Shown here piece by piece: positions 18,461 through 26,872 of a stretch of DNA of 64,000 nucleotides (within the stretch, counting starts at the first letter, position 1; every line of letters begins with the position of its first letter). Both the position numbers and the translations under genes were made by a program. Source of the DNA: Comamonas sp. SCN 67-35 (lineage in GTDB: Bacteria; Pseudomonadota; Gammaproteobacteria; Burkholderiales; Burkholderiaceae_C); the NCBI GenBank assembly GCA_001725255.1, contig MEFV01000007.1, forward strand, positions 213,629 through 277,628. The letters are read 5' to 3'. The notes beneath the pieces are model-generated. The model did no database searches. It was not told the origin of the DNA and saw only the letters and a program-made list of their open reading frames with translations.

Positions 18461-19051
18461 TCAGGAGTCCACAGGCAGGCGCACCAGCAAGTGGGCGTGC
18501 GAGGCGCCCGCCTTCAGGTAGCGCTGGCACGTGAGCCCCAGCGGCGCCAGCTGCTCCTGGGACCAGCGCCGCGGCGCTTCCAGATAGATCCGCCCCGACG
18601 GCGCGACGGCGCGCGCCGCCGCCTGCAGGGCGGGAATGAACAGCGCCTGCGCATCGAACGGGGGATCGAGCAGCACCAGATCGAGGCCGGCACCCGCCCG
18701 CTGCGCCAGCTGCGCCACGCCGTCGCCCCGGCGCACCGTCACGCCACTGGCCTGCAGCCGCTCGGCCACGCGCGTGATCTGCTGCGCCAGCGCGCCATCG
18801 TGCTCGACGAGCAGCACCTCGGCCGCGCCGCGCGAGGCGGCCTCCAGCCCGAGCGCGCCCGTGCCGGCGAACACGTCCATGCAGCGCCAGCCGGTCAGAT
18901 CCTGCCCCAACCAGTTGAACAGCGTCTCGCGCACGCGATCGGGCGTGGGCCGCAGACCGGGGCGATCGGGCACGGGCAGACGCGTGCGCTTCCACTGACC
19001 GCCGACGATGCGCACCTCACCCGGGGCTCTGGCATGCGGCGTCGGCTTCAC
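18461..19051 (-). CDS. rsmD: 16S rRNA (guanine(966)-N(2))-methyltransferase
   Basis: A 196-residue SAM-dependent methyltransferase. It shows the SAM-binding DVFAGTGALGLEAASRGA block, the acidic loop LVEHD and the catalytic LLDPPF (the D/N-PP-Y/F motif of N6/N2 methylases). The N-terminal RIVGGQWKRTRL and RPTPDRVRETLFNWL blocks are standard for RsmD. I place the start at GTG 19051, because GTG overlaps the TGA of the upstream M16 gene (GTGA) and the longer frame has no similarity. It would be co-transcribed with the two peptidase genes upstream and coaD downstream. Confidence 0.95.
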   Translation of the reverse strand: MKPTPHARAPGEVRIVGGQWKRTRLPVPDRPGLRPTPDRVRETLFNWLGQDLTGWRCMDVFAGTGALGLEAASRGAAEVLLVEHDGALAQQITRVAERLQASGVTVRRGDGVAQLAQRAGAGLDLVLLDPPFDAQALFIPALQAAARAVAPSGRIYLEAPRRWSQEQLAPLGLTCQRYLKAGASHAHLLVRLPVDS

Positions 19052-20415
19052 GGCTTGGCCGCCGGGGTGGCGCCGACCACCACGGTCACCATGCGATCGG
19101 GCTGGAGCTTGCGCCCGATGGCCGCCTTCACGTCGGCCACGGTGAGCGCCTGGACGCGGTCCGTCCAATGGTCCAGATAATCAAGTGGCAGACCGTTGCG
19201 CGCGATGTTGACGACGTTGGCCAGCAGCTTGCGGTTGCTGTCGATGCGCAGCGCAAAACCGCCGATCAGGTTGTCCTTGGCCGCGCGCAGTTCGGTCTCG
19301 GTCGGGCCATTGCGGACGAAATCCGCGATCACTTCGCGTGTGACCTTGACGGCCTCGGCGGTCTGATCCGGCCGCGTCTCCAGCCCCGCGATGAAGGCGC
19401 CCGCGCTCAGGCCCGGCGAGAACTGGCTGAACACGCTGTACGAGAGGCCCCGCTTCTCACGCACCTGCTCCATCAGGCGCGAGGTGAAGCCCCCCCCGCC
19501 CAGGATGTGGTTGCCCACGAGCAGCGCGAGGAAATCCGGATCGCTGCGCACAAACCCCGGCTGGCCGATGAGCACGTGCGCCTGCGCCGAGCTGAAGGGA
19601 ATGTCGATCTCCCGCGCCTGCGCCAGCGGCTGCATGGGAGGCAGCGCCGGCAGCGTCGCGCAGTTGCCCTGGTCGTTCACGGGCAGGTGTGAGAGCAGCT
19701 CATCGACGAGCGTTTGCGCCTGCGCCCGATCGACCGCGCCCACGATGGCCACACGCGCGCGGCAGCGCTGCAGGTAGCGCGCGTGCCAGGCACGCAGGTC
19801 GCTGACGCCGATCGCATCGAGCGTGCCCGCCGTCGTCTGCAGGCCGTAGGGATTGTCGCCGTAGACGGCCCGGGCGAAGGCCTTGCCCGCCACCGTGCCG
19901 GGCTTGGTGTCGGCCTCGGCGATCGCGGCCTGCCAGCGCGCGCGTTCGCGCTGCCAGACGTCTTCGGGATCGCTCGGCTCACCGATCTGGCGCGCCGCAA
20001 GCCGTACCGCGCGTTCAAGCAGATCGGCCTGCGTGAGCGAGCGCAGCGAGAAGCTCAGCGCATCACGCCCGGCGCTCGCTTCCAGGCTCGCGCCCAGGTC
20101 GGCCCAGGCCTCGCCGAGCTGGTTTTCATCCAGGGCGGCATCGCCACCCGAGGCCCGCACGCCCTTGGCGCTCATGAGCGCGGCGGCGCTCGCCAGGCCC
20201 GCCTGCGCGGGCGGGTCGCGGCGGCTGCCGGCGTCGAAATCCACCTGCACATCGACCATGGGAATGGCGGGGCTTTGCACCAGCCAGACCTGCGCGCCGC
20301 TCGCTTGCGTCCAGTGCTCGATCGGCAACAGCGCCAACGCGCTTTGAGAATAAAAAAGGCTTGCAGCGCCCGCCAGTAAAGCGCTAGTAGCTATTTTTTT
20401 GATGATTTTGAACAT
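19048..20415 (-). CDS. M16-family peptidase-like protein lacking the HxxEH motif (secreted)
   Basis: A 455-residue protein with an N-terminal signal peptide (about residues 8-29, ending SALA). It has the M16 fold signatures (VDVQVDFDAGSRRDPPAQAG, then the FSSAQAHVLIGQPG and GGGFTSRLMEQVREKRGLSY blocks). Where active M16 enzymes carry HxxEH, it reads LASAAALMSAKG, so no zinc site is present. In paired M16 systems one partner carries the zinc site and the other completes the chamber. The active partner is encoded directly upstream, 12 bp away. The signal-peptide codons coincide with a copy of the interspersed palindromic element (20351-20400). Confidence 0.88.
   Translation of the reverse strand: MFKIIKKIATSALLAGAASLFYSQSALALLPIEHWTQASGAQVWLVQSPAIPMVDVQVDFDAGSRRDPPAQAGLASAAALMSAKGVRASGGDAALDENQLGEAWADLGASLEASAGRDALSFSLRSLTQADLLERAVRLAARQIGEPSDPEDVWQRERARWQAAIAEADTKPGTVAGKAFARAVYGDNPYGLQTTAGTLDAIGVSDLRAWHARYLQRCRARVAIVGAVDRAQAQTLVDELLSHLPVNDQGNCATLPALPPMQPLAQAREIDIPFSSAQAHVLIGQPGFVRSDPDFLALLVGNHILGGGGFTSRLMEQVREKRGLSYSVFSQFSPGLSAGAFIAGLETRPDQTAEAVKVTREVIADFVRNGPTETELRAAKDNLIGGFALRIDSNRKLLANVVNIARNGLPLDYLDHWTDRVQALTVADVKAAIGRKLQPDRMVTVVVGATPAAKP
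20351..20400. repeat. Interspersed palindromic element, copy 3, inside a reading frame
   Basis: On the minus strand it reads AATAGCTACTAGCGCTTTAC, then GGGCGCTGCAAGCC and a T run. It lies in the signal-peptide codons of the inactive M16 protein (about residues 6-22) and is translated as KIATSALLAGAASLF. The AGCGCT/GCGCT arms pair. This is the clearest copy of the family. Confidence 0.75.
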
Positions 20416-20427
20416 GATCCGCTCCGT

Positions 20428-21870
20428 TTACCGCATGGCCCCATCGGCACCGCCTGCCGCGCTTGTGCGTGGTTTGGCGCCCGCCGCCAGCGGCTGCGGC
20501 ACGAGCGTGCCCACCGTGAGCTGATCCTCTCCAAAAAAGCGCGCGGCCACCGATTGCACGTCGGCCGGCGTCACGTCCTTGAGCAGCGCGAGCAGTTGGT
20601 CGTCCGCATCGAGCGGCAGGCCCTGCACCCAGTTGCTGCCCAGATCGCTCGCCTGCCCCTGCAGCGAGTCGCGTGCGTAGATCGTCGAGGCGGACCACTG
20701 CGCCTTCACGCGAGCGAGCTCCGCCGGGCTCACGCCTTCCTTGGCGACACGCGCCACTTCGGCGCGCAGCGCGGCCTCCACGTCGGCCGCGTCCTTGCCC
20801 TTGGCTGGCACACCCGTGAGCATGAAGAGCGCCGGGCCCCGCCCGAAGATCGAGGCGTAGGCGCTGGCGCTGTCGGCCACGCGATCGGGCCCCTGCGTCA
20901 GCGCCCGATCGAGCCGTGCGCCGTCATAGCCGCTGAGCACGGCCGAGAGCACGACGAGCGAGAGCGCGTCCTTGTCCGAAGGCGCCATGTCCTTGAGCTT
21001 CCGCATCGCAGGAATGCGAAACGCCAGCGCCACGTAAGCCTGCTCGGCCGGCGCCTTCAAGCTGATGCGCCGCATGCCCTTCTGCTCGGGCTCGATCTGC
21101 GGCTTGCGCTCGGGCAGTGCGTGCGCCGGCAACTTGCCGTAGATCTGCTCGGCCCAGGCGCGCACCTGCCGCGGGTCCACATCCCCCGCGATCACCAGCG
21201 CCGCATTGGCCGGCGTGTACCAGGTGCGATAGAACTGCCGCACATCGTCCGGCCGCAGGCTGTCGAGGTCACTCATCCAGCCCACCACCGGATGGTGGTA
21301 GGGCGAGGCGATGAAGGTGGCGGCATTGAGCTGCTCCATGAGCGCAGCGCGCGGCTGGTCTTCAGTGCGCATGCGCCGCTCTTCCTTGACCACCTCGATT
21401 TCCTTGCGGAATTCCTCGTCAGGCCACTGGTTGTGCGCGAAACGGTCGGCTTCGAGCTGCATTACTTCCTTGAGTCGGCTCGCCGGAATCTGCTGGTAAT
21501 AGCCGGTGTAGTCGCGCGTGGTGAAGGCATTCTCTTGCCCGCCCAGCTGCGCCACGCGGCGCGAGAACTCGCCAGGCGCGAGCTTGTCCGAGCCCTTGAA
21601 CATCATGTGCTCGAGTGCATGCGCCACGCCCGTCGTGCCATTGACTTCATCCATGCTGCCGGTACGCACCCAGAGCATCTGGATCGCCGTCGGTGCGCGG
21701 TGATCTGGCTGCACGATGAGTTGCATGCCGTTGGCCAGGCGAAATTCCTGCGCACCAGACGCCGTCGTGACCAGGGGGGCGTCGCCATCGCCGGGCGCGC
21801 CGGGGGCGGGGGTTTGGGCCAGCGCGCCAAAGCATGCCAGCGCCGCGCAAAAAAGGAGAGCGTGTTTCAT
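20428..21870 (-). CDS. M16-family zinc metallopeptidase, secreted
   Basis: A 480-residue periplasmic or secreted peptidase with a short signal peptide (residues 1-18). The inverted zinc motif is HALEH (in GVAHALEHMMFKGS, about residues 74-87), with the downstream acidic ligand in the KEIEVVKEERRMR helix. The C-terminal M16 half includes VALAFRIPAM and GPALFMLTGVPA. It probably degrades peptides together with the zinc-less paralogue encoded next. Start ATG 21870 leaves only 28 bp to the divergent ftsY start, so promoters must overlap the coding sequences. The open frame upstream to 22125 is the shadow of ftsY. Confidence 0.92.
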   Translation of the reverse strand: MKHALLFCAALACFGALAQTPAPGAPGDGDAPLVTTASGAQEFRLANGMQLIVQPDHRAPTAIQMLWVRTGSMDEVNGTTGVAHALEHMMFKGSDKLAPGEFSRRVAQLGGQENAFTTRDYTGYYQQIPASRLKEVMQLEADRFAHNQWPDEEFRKEIEVVKEERRMRTEDQPRAALMEQLNAATFIASPYHHPVVGWMSDLDSLRPDDVRQFYRTWYTPANAALVIAGDVDPRQVRAWAEQIYGKLPAHALPERKPQIEPEQKGMRRISLKAPAEQAYVALAFRIPAMRKLKDMAPSDKDALSLVVLSAVLSGYDGARLDRALTQGPDRVADSASAYASIFGRGPALFMLTGVPAKGKDAADVEAALRAEVARVAKEGVSPAELARVKAQWSASTIYARDSLQGQASDLGSNWVQGLPLDADDQLLALLKDVTPADVQSVAARFFGEDQLTVGTLVPQPLAAGAKPRTSAAGGADGAMR

Positions 21871-21898
21871 AGAATGGCTGGATTCTAGAAACTTCGCA

Positions 21899-22945
21899 AT
21901 GTTCAGCTTTTTCAGAAAAAAGACGCCCCCGGCCGCGCCGCCGCCTGAGCCCGCCACCGTCCCGGCTCCGCCCACACCTGTGGCTCCGCCCCCTGCCGCC
22001 GCCCCCTCCACGCCTGCCATGGAAGCGGCCCCGCCGGCCGCGCCCGAACGCAAGGGCTGGCTCACGCGTCTGTCGGCGGGCCTGCGCAAGACGGGCAGCA
22101 GCATCACCGGCGTCTTCACCGGCACGAAGATCGACGATGCGCTCTACGAGGAGCTCGAAGACGCGCTGCTGATGGCCGACACCGGCGTCAAGGCCACGCA
22201 GCACCTGCTGGAGACGCTCAAGCGCCGCATCAAGGAAAGCAGAACCACCGAGCCCGCCGCCGTCAAGGCACTGCTGGCCGATGCACTCACCGAGCTGCTG
22301 ACGCCACTGGAAAAGCCGCTGGAAATCGGCGCGCACCAGCCCACCGTGATCATGGTCGCGGGCGTCAACGGCGCGGGCAAGACCACTTCGATCGGCAAGC
22401 TCACCAAGCACCTCGCGGACCACGGCGAGAGCGTGCTGCTGGCCGCGGCCGACACCTTCCGCGCCGCCGCGCGTGAGCAGCTCGGTGTCTGGGCCACGCG
22501 CAACACCGTGGAGATCGTCAGCCAGGAAGGGGGCGATCCGGCCGCCGTGAGCTTCGACGCGGTGAGCGCCGGGCGCGCGCGCGGCAAGGACGTGGTGCTG
22601 GTCGATACCGCCGGGCGCCTGCCCACGCAGCTGCACCTGATGCAGGAGCTGCAGAAAATCAAGCGCGTGATCACCAAGGCCGACGCCAGCGCACCGCACG
22701 AGGTGCTGCTGGTGATCGACGGCAACACCGGCCAGAACGCGCTCGCACAGGTCAAGGCGTTTGACGACGCGCTTGAGCTCACCGGCCTCATCGTCACCAA
22801 GCTCGACGGCACCGCCAAGGGCGGCGTGCTCGCGGCCATCGCGCAGGAGCGCCCCGTCCCGGTGTATTTCATCGGCGTGGGCGAGAAGGTGGAAGACCTC
22901 GAAACATTCAGCGCACGGGAATTTGCGCAGGCGCTGCTGGCGTAG
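21899..22945 (+). CDS. ftsY: Signal recognition particle receptor FtsY
   Basis: A 348-residue SRP-GTPase that docks SRP-ribosome complexes at the membrane. A short Lys/Arg N-terminus and a Pro/Ala-rich acidic-poor linker (to about residue 45) are followed by the N domain and the G domain. The GTPase motifs are GVNGAGKTTSIGKL (G1), DTFRAAAREQL, DTAGRLPTQ (G3), TKLDGTAKGG (G4) and GVGEKVEDL. Start ATG 21899 was chosen because it gives the normal MFSFFRKK terminus. The gene is divergent from the M16 pair with a 28-bp gap, and it closes the core block before the copper cluster. Confidence 0.97.
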   Translation: MFSFFRKKTPPAAPPPEPATVPAPPTPVAPPPAAAPSTPAMEAAPPAAPERKGWLTRLSAGLRKTGSSITGVFTGTKIDDALYEELEDALLMADTGVKATQHLLETLKRRIKESRTTEPAAVKALLADALTELLTPLEKPLEIGAHQPTVIMVAGVNGAGKTTSIGKLTKHLADHGESVLLAAADTFRAAAREQLGVWATRNTVEIVSQEGGDPAAVSFDAVSAGRARGKDVVLVDTAGRLPTQLHLMQELQKIKRVITKADASAPHEVLLVIDGNTGQNALAQVKAFDDALELTGLIVTKLDGTAKGGVLAAIAQERPVPVYFIGVGEKVEDLETFSAREFAQALLA

Positions 22946-23057
22946 CGACACCGGCGCACCCTCTCTTCAGGTGGGAAGTTCGACCGGATGCCCGCCCCAT
23001 TGAGTTGATCGCGGCCCGCCTTGCCGAACACACGCTCGACCTCAGGCGCCGCCTAGA

Positions 23058-23297
23058 TCATGCGGTTGCCGATTTGTCGGCGCGTCTCAGAGCCGGCCAA
23101 TCCACGAATGCGAGCACATACAGCACGATCAGATTGATCATGGGAACGAGCATCAACAGGCTGAACCAGCCGGAAAACCCTGCCTTGGCAAAGATCTTCC
23201 AGAACGGCAGCACGATCACCACCGCACCCAGCAGCATCGTGAGCCAGTGGGCGCCGAACCACCAGGCCATGTCGCTGTTACCCCATCCGTACATCAT
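23058..23297 (-). CDS. Small membrane protein, last gene of the copper block
   Basis: A 79-residue protein with two hydrophobic helices (about residues 10-32 and 42-62). The sequence contains the recurrent FWKIFAKAGFSGWFSLLML and PMINLIVLYVLAFVDWPALR pattern found in many small uncharacterised proteobacterial membrane proteins. It starts with two ATGs (23297 and 23294); AGGAG precedes the first by 7 nt. It lies 44 bp downstream of the P-type ATPase gene and is probably co-transcribed, which suggests a role in copper handling, but no metal-binding residues stand out. I do not recognise a named family with certainty. Confidence 0.7.
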   Translation of the reverse strand: MMYGWGNSDMAWWFGAHWLTMLLGAVVIVLPFWKIFAKAGFSGWFSLLMLVPMINLIVLYVLAFVDWPALRRADKSATA

Positions 23298-23341
23298 GAT
23301 GCATCTCCTGTGCTTGAAGGTTTCGAAGTCAATGGCTTGCA

Positions 23342-25678
23342 CTATGCTCGCCGCAGCCGCAGTGCGTTGAAGATCACCGAGGCCGAGCTCATGCTCATGG
23401 CCAGCGCAGCGATCATGGGCGACAGCAGCCAGCCGGTGAACGGGTACAGCAGGCCGGCGGCGATCGGTACGCCGATGCCGTTGTAGACGAAGGCGAAGAG
23501 CAGGTTCTGGCGCATGTTGCGCACGGTGTCGGTGGAAATCTGGCGCGCCGCCGCGATGCCGCGCAGATCGCCCTTGACCAGGGTGACCTGGCCGCTGTTC
23601 ATCGCCACGTCGGTGCCGGTTCCCATGGCCACGCCCACGTCGGCCCTGGCCAGCGCAGGCGCATCGTTGATGCCGTCACCGGCCATGGCGACCACATGGC
23701 CCTCACGCTGCAATTTTTCGACCAGAGCCAGCTTGTCGGCGGGCTTGACCTCGCCATGCACCTCGTCGATGCCCAGCTTGGCACCCACGGCGCGGGCGGT
23801 GGTGAGGCCGTCACCCGTGGCCATGACGATGCGCAGGCCGCTGGCATGCAGGGTGCGGATGGCCTCGGGCGTGCTGGACTTGATGGGGTCGGTCACGGCC
23901 AGCAGGCCGGCCAGCCGGCCGTCGACCGCCAGGTGCATGACGCTGGCGCCCTCGCCGCGCAGGCGCTCGGCATCGGCCTTCATGGCCGCCACATCGGCAC
24001 CCACTTGCTCCATGAGCGCAGTGTTGCCCAGGGCCAGTTGCCGCCCTTCAACAGTCCCGCGCACGCCGATGCCGCTGCCCGACTCGAAGTCAGCCGGCTT
24101 GGCGAGTAGCAGGCCTTGCTCGCGCGCCGCACTGACGATGGCATCGGCCAGCGGGTGCTCGCTGCCCTGATCCAGGCTGGCGGCCAGGCGCAGCACCTCG
24201 TCGGGCGTGAACTCGGCCGCGGCAATGGCCGTCTCGAACGCGGGCCGGCCTTCCGTGAGCGTGCCGGTCTTGTCCACGATCAAGGTATCGACCTCGCGCA
24301 TCTTCTCGATGGCGGCGGCGTCGCGGAACAGCACGCCCTGCGTAGCCGCGCGGCCCGTGGCCACCATCACCGACATGGGTGTGGCCAGCCCCAGCGCGCA
24401 GGGGCAGGCGATGATCAGCACCGCCACCGCGTTGATCAGGCCGAACACCCAACTGGGCTCGGGGCCGAACAGCCCCCAGACGAAGAAGGTGGCGACGGCA
24501 ATCGACACCACCACCAGCACGAACTTGCCCGCCACCACGTCGGCCATGCGCTGCATGGGCGCCCTGGAGCGCTGGGCCGACGCTACCATCTGCACGATCT
24601 GCGCCAGCATGGTGGCCGCGCCAACCTTCTCGGAGCGCATGACCAGCGCGCCGCTGGTATTGAGCGTGGCGCCGATCAGCGCGTCGCCCACACGCTTGGA
24701 CACGGGAACGGGCTCGCCGGTCAGCATGGATTCATCGACCGCGCTGCGGCCCTCGGTCACGACGCCATCGACGGGTACCTTCTCGCCGGGGCGCACGCGC
24801 AGCAGATCGCCGACATGCACGTGGGCGAGCGGCACGTCCTCCTCGCTACCGTCGGCGTTGATGCGCCGCGCAGTCTTGGGCGCCAAGCCCAGCAGCGACT
24901 TGAGCGCGGCCGAGGTCTGCGAGCGCGCCTTCAGCTCCAGCATCTGCCCCAGCAGGGTCAGCGAGATGATGACCACGGCGGCCTCGAAGTACACGGCCAC
25001 GCGGCCCATGGCGACGAACGACGCGGGGAACACCTGCGGCGCCACGGTGGCGACGACGCTGTAGACAAAGGCCGACCCGGTGCCCAGACTGATCAAGGTC
25101 CACATGTTGGGGCTGCGCTGCACGATGGAGCGCCAGCCGCGCACGAAGAAGGGCCAGCCGGCCCACAACACTACCGGCAGCGACAGCACCAGCTCGATCC
25201 AGCTCTGCGTCGCCATCGCAAACCAGCCCAGACGGTGGCCGAGCATGGCCAGCACCGTGATGACGATGGTCAGCGGCAGCGTCCACCAGAAGCGGCGCTG
25301 AAAATCCTTCAGTTCGTGGTTGTCTTCCGCATCCAGCGGAATGATGGGCTCCAGCGCCATGCCGCAGATGGGGCACGTGCCGGGGTGGTCCTGGCGCACC
25401 TCGGGGTGCATGGGGCAGGTGTAGATCGTGCCAGCGGGCGCCGCTGCCACGGGTGCGGCAGCGGGCTCGGGGGATCGGTGGCCCTCATCGCCGCCATGCT
25501 CATGAGCATGGTGATGGCCGCTGTGCACCTCATTCTCGGGTACCAGGGTCATCTGGCACTTGGGGCAACGCCCCGGGTGGTCTTGGCGCACCTCCGGGTG
25601 CATGGGGCAGGTGTAGATGGTTCTCTCCGAAACCTGTTCGCCAGCGGCGTGGCCGTGGTGATGCGAGTGTTGATTCAT
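23342..25678 (-). CDS. copA: Copper-translocating P1B-type ATPase with two N-terminal metal-binding motifs
   Basis: A 778-residue copper-exporting ATPase. The cytosolic N-terminus has no classical CxxC HMA domain. It carries two repeats of the [15 protein letters not shown]...CPxCxM heavy-metal-binding motif (about residues 20-48 and 86-115), separated by a His-rich linker. About eight membrane helices follow, with the CPC motif ([12 protein letters not shown]). Other motifs are the phosphorylation site DKTGTLTEG, the [11 protein letters not shown]is-Pro motif and [11 protein letters not shown]1B-1 specificity (Cu+) fits CPC and the final helices ([11 protein letters not shown], then [14 protein letters not shown]). 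The start at 25678 has AGGGG nearby and lies about 22 nt from the start of transcription predicted by the CueR-type promoter. Confidence 0.95.
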   Translation of the reverse strand: MNQHSHHHGHAAGEQVSERTIYTCPMHPEVRQDHPGRCPKCQMTLVPENEVHSGHHHAHEHGGDEGHRSPEPAAAPVAAAPAGTIYTCPMHPEVRQDHPGTCPICGMALEPIIPLDAEDNHELKDFQRRFWWTLPLTIVITVLAMLGHRLGWFAMATQSWIELVLSLPVVLWAGWPFFVRGWRSIVQRSPNMWTLISLGTGSAFVYSVVATVAPQVFPASFVAMGRVAVYFEAAVVIISLTLLGQMLELKARSQTSAALKSLLGLAPKTARRINADGSEEDVPLAHVHVGDLLRVRPGEKVPVDGVVTEGRSAVDESMLTGEPVPVSKRVGDALIGATLNTSGALVMRSEKVGAATMLAQIVQMVASAQRSRAPMQRMADVVAGKFVLVVVSIAVATFFVWGLFGPEPSWVFGLINAVAVLIIACPCALGLATPMSVMVATGRAATQGVLFRDAAAIEKMREVDTLIVDKTGTLTEGRPAFETAIAAAEFTPDEVLRLAASLDQGSEHPLADAIVSAAREQGLLLAKPADFESGSGIGVRGTVEGRQLALGNTALMEQVGADVAAMKADAERLRGEGASVMHLAVDGRLAGLLAVTDPIKSSTPEAIRTLHASGLRIVMATGDGLTTARAVGAKLGIDEVHGEVKPADKLALVEKLQREGHVVAMAGDGINDAPALARADVGVAMGTGTDVAMNSGQVTLVKGDLRGIAAARQISTDTVRNMRQNLLFAFVYNGIGVPIAAGLLYPFTGWLLSPMIAALAMSMSSASVIFNALRLRRA
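25371..25621 (-). repeat. Duplicated 59-bp metal-motif segment within copA
   Basis: Two direct copies at 25371-25429 and 25563-25621 encode the two CPMHPEV motifs. They are similar over almost the whole length at the DNA level, consistent with an internal tandem duplication or conversion. Confidence 0.75.
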
Positions 25679-25705
25679 ACCCCTGTCTTTCTTCGAGTTG
25701 GCTCG

Positions 25706-25736
25706 ATTCTTGACCTTGCCATCATGGGAAGGTCAA
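25706..25736 (-). promoter_or_regulatory. CueR-type promoter/operator of the copper ATPase gene
   Basis: On the minus strand a -35 TTGACC (25736-25731) and a -10 AAGAAT (25711-25706) are separated by 19 bp. This is the long spacer typical of MerR-family promoters. The spacer holds the palindrome ACCTTCCC...GGCAAGGT, 7 of 8 arm positions matching, in the CueR consensus form. This predicts Cu(I)-dependent activation of the downstream ATPase by a CueR protein. No cueR gene lies in the window. Confidence 0.85.
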
Positions 25737-25907
25737 GCGGCTTTGTCGCAAGGCATCGCTGAATCCACGGATCCGGTCGCGGCTTTGACACGCGTCTTCA
25801 CGCCGTCGAAGACCCCATTGGCTTCGCACCCGCACTCGCCGTGGACAGGGGCCATGGCAGACCACACCCTTGTTTGCGCGGTCGCGGCGACGTGCGGGTC
25901 CGGCGAT

Positions 25908-26294
25908 TTACCGGTTCGCGGCGGGCTCGGCCTTGCCCGCGTACTTGACCAGAATGTCGCCCATCGCGCGCATCATCTCGCCGCGCATGCGCATCGCCGT
26001 GGCTGAGTCCAGGCCCGCGCCCATCATGCCTTGGCAGGCGCCCATCATGCCGCCGCCACCCGCCACGGCGGCGCCGCCCATCATCCCAGGGCCCATCGGG
26101 CCGTAACCCATCGGGCCGTAGCCCCTCGGGCCATAGCCCTCGACGTTGCCGGCCATGGGGCCGGCCATCATCGAAGGCGGCACGGCCGAGCCGGGACCCG
26201 GCTGGCTCCCGTCAGCGGGAGCAGCTAGGCTCGCGGAGCCGACGCCCAGCGCCGCGACAGACAGCGCCGCGACAAGAAGGTTCTTGGTGATCAT
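25908..26294 (-). CDS. Met/Gly-rich periplasmic protein of the copper block
   Basis: A 128-residue protein with a signal peptide (residues 1-24, ending SLAA). The mature part is rich in Met, Gly, Pro and Tyr: imperfect GYGPMGYGPMGPGMMGG repeats, then GGGGMMGACQGMMGAG with one Cys, and a short amphipathic helix near the C-terminus. Clustered methionines bind Cu(I) or Ag(I) in several periplasmic copper proteins, so a copper-buffering role is plausible. Start ATG 26294 has AGGAG at 7 nt. It lies between the CusF-like gene and the CueR-type promoter, with unusually long gaps (about 230 and 170 bp) on each side. No named family is recognised. Confidence 0.75.
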   Translation of the reverse strand: MITKNLLVAALSVAALGVGSASLAAPADGSQPGPGSAVPPSMMAGPMAGNVEGYGPRGYGPMGYGPMGPGMMGGAAVAGGGGMMGACQGMMGAGLDSATAMRMRGEMMRAMGDILVKYAGKAEPAANR

Positions 26295-26354
26295 CACAAT
26301 CTCCTGACACAAACATCAAGGCCCGATCGAGCGGTTCGGGTCCATGACAGGCAC

Positions 26355-26371
26355 GTTCACCGGCGGTGAAC
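26355..26371. promoter_or_regulatory. Perfect 17-bp palindrome upstream of the Met/Gly-rich gene
   Basis: GTTCACCGGCGGTGAAC is a perfect inverted repeat with a single central base. It lies 61 bp upstream of the Met/Gly-rich gene and 151 bp downstream of the CusF-like stop. It could be an operator or the hairpin of a processed transcript; no T run follows. No known regulator is assigned. Confidence 0.4.
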
Positions 26372-26521
26372 ATGCAGTGGGCCAGGCGGCCGGGCATGCT
26401 TGGCCTGCCCGATCGCCTCCGCTCTTGGCCCGTGTGGCATCGTCCATGACGATTCGCATATCGCCCGGCTGCGTCGCATCGCCACGTCATGATGGATTGG
26501 CAAGCATCGCCCACAGTTTTA

Positions 26522-26863
26522 TCACCGTACGGCGTGAATCTCCGTGACGACCAGCCTGCCGCCCTCGTCCGCGGCGACGAACTTCACCTTGTCGCCCGGC
26601 TTCAGGTCGGAGAGCAGCGCCTTGTCCCTGGCCGTGAAGACCATGGTCATGGGCGGCATGTCCAGGTTCTCAATCACGCCGTGCCTGATCGTGACCTTGC
26701 CGCGCTCGGCATCCACCTTCTTGATTTCGCCATCGGTGGGCGCGGCGGGTGCTGCCGTCTGCGCTTCGGCCGCGGGCGCGCTCGCCTGGGCGAAGCCGCT
26801 CACCGGCAGCGCGACACCCAGCGCCAGGGCCGAGACGGTCAGGAATTGCTTGAGTGCGTTCAT
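26522..26863 (-). CDS. CusF-like periplasmic copper-binding protein
   Basis: A 113-residue periplasmic protein with a signal peptide (residues 1-25, ending GFAQA) and an Ala/Pro linker. The CusF-type OB-fold domain (about residues 45-113) contains RHGVIENLDMPPMTMVFTA. In E. coli CusF Cu(I) or Ag(I) is held by His36, Met47 and Met49 with Trp44 capping. Here the His and MTM are present, but the Trp position reads Met. Such proteins pass Cu(I) to efflux or oxidase systems. It is 9 bp downstream of the DUF411 gene in the copper operon. No CusA/CusB RND pump is encoded in the window. Confidence 0.85.
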   Translation of the reverse strand: MNALKQFLTVSALALGVALPVSGFAQASAPAAEAQTAAPAAPTDGEIKKVDAERGKVTIRHGVIENLDMPPMTMVFTARDKALLSDLKPGDKVKFVAADEGGRLVVTEIHAVR

Positions 26864-26872
26864 GGCACTGCC

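Noticed and set aside
22946..23057. Copy of the tRNA-Lys 3' end as the left att site of an island
   Set aside because: I searched by eye for the T-arm and acceptor sequence and found no convincing match; only short chance similarity (GTTCGA).
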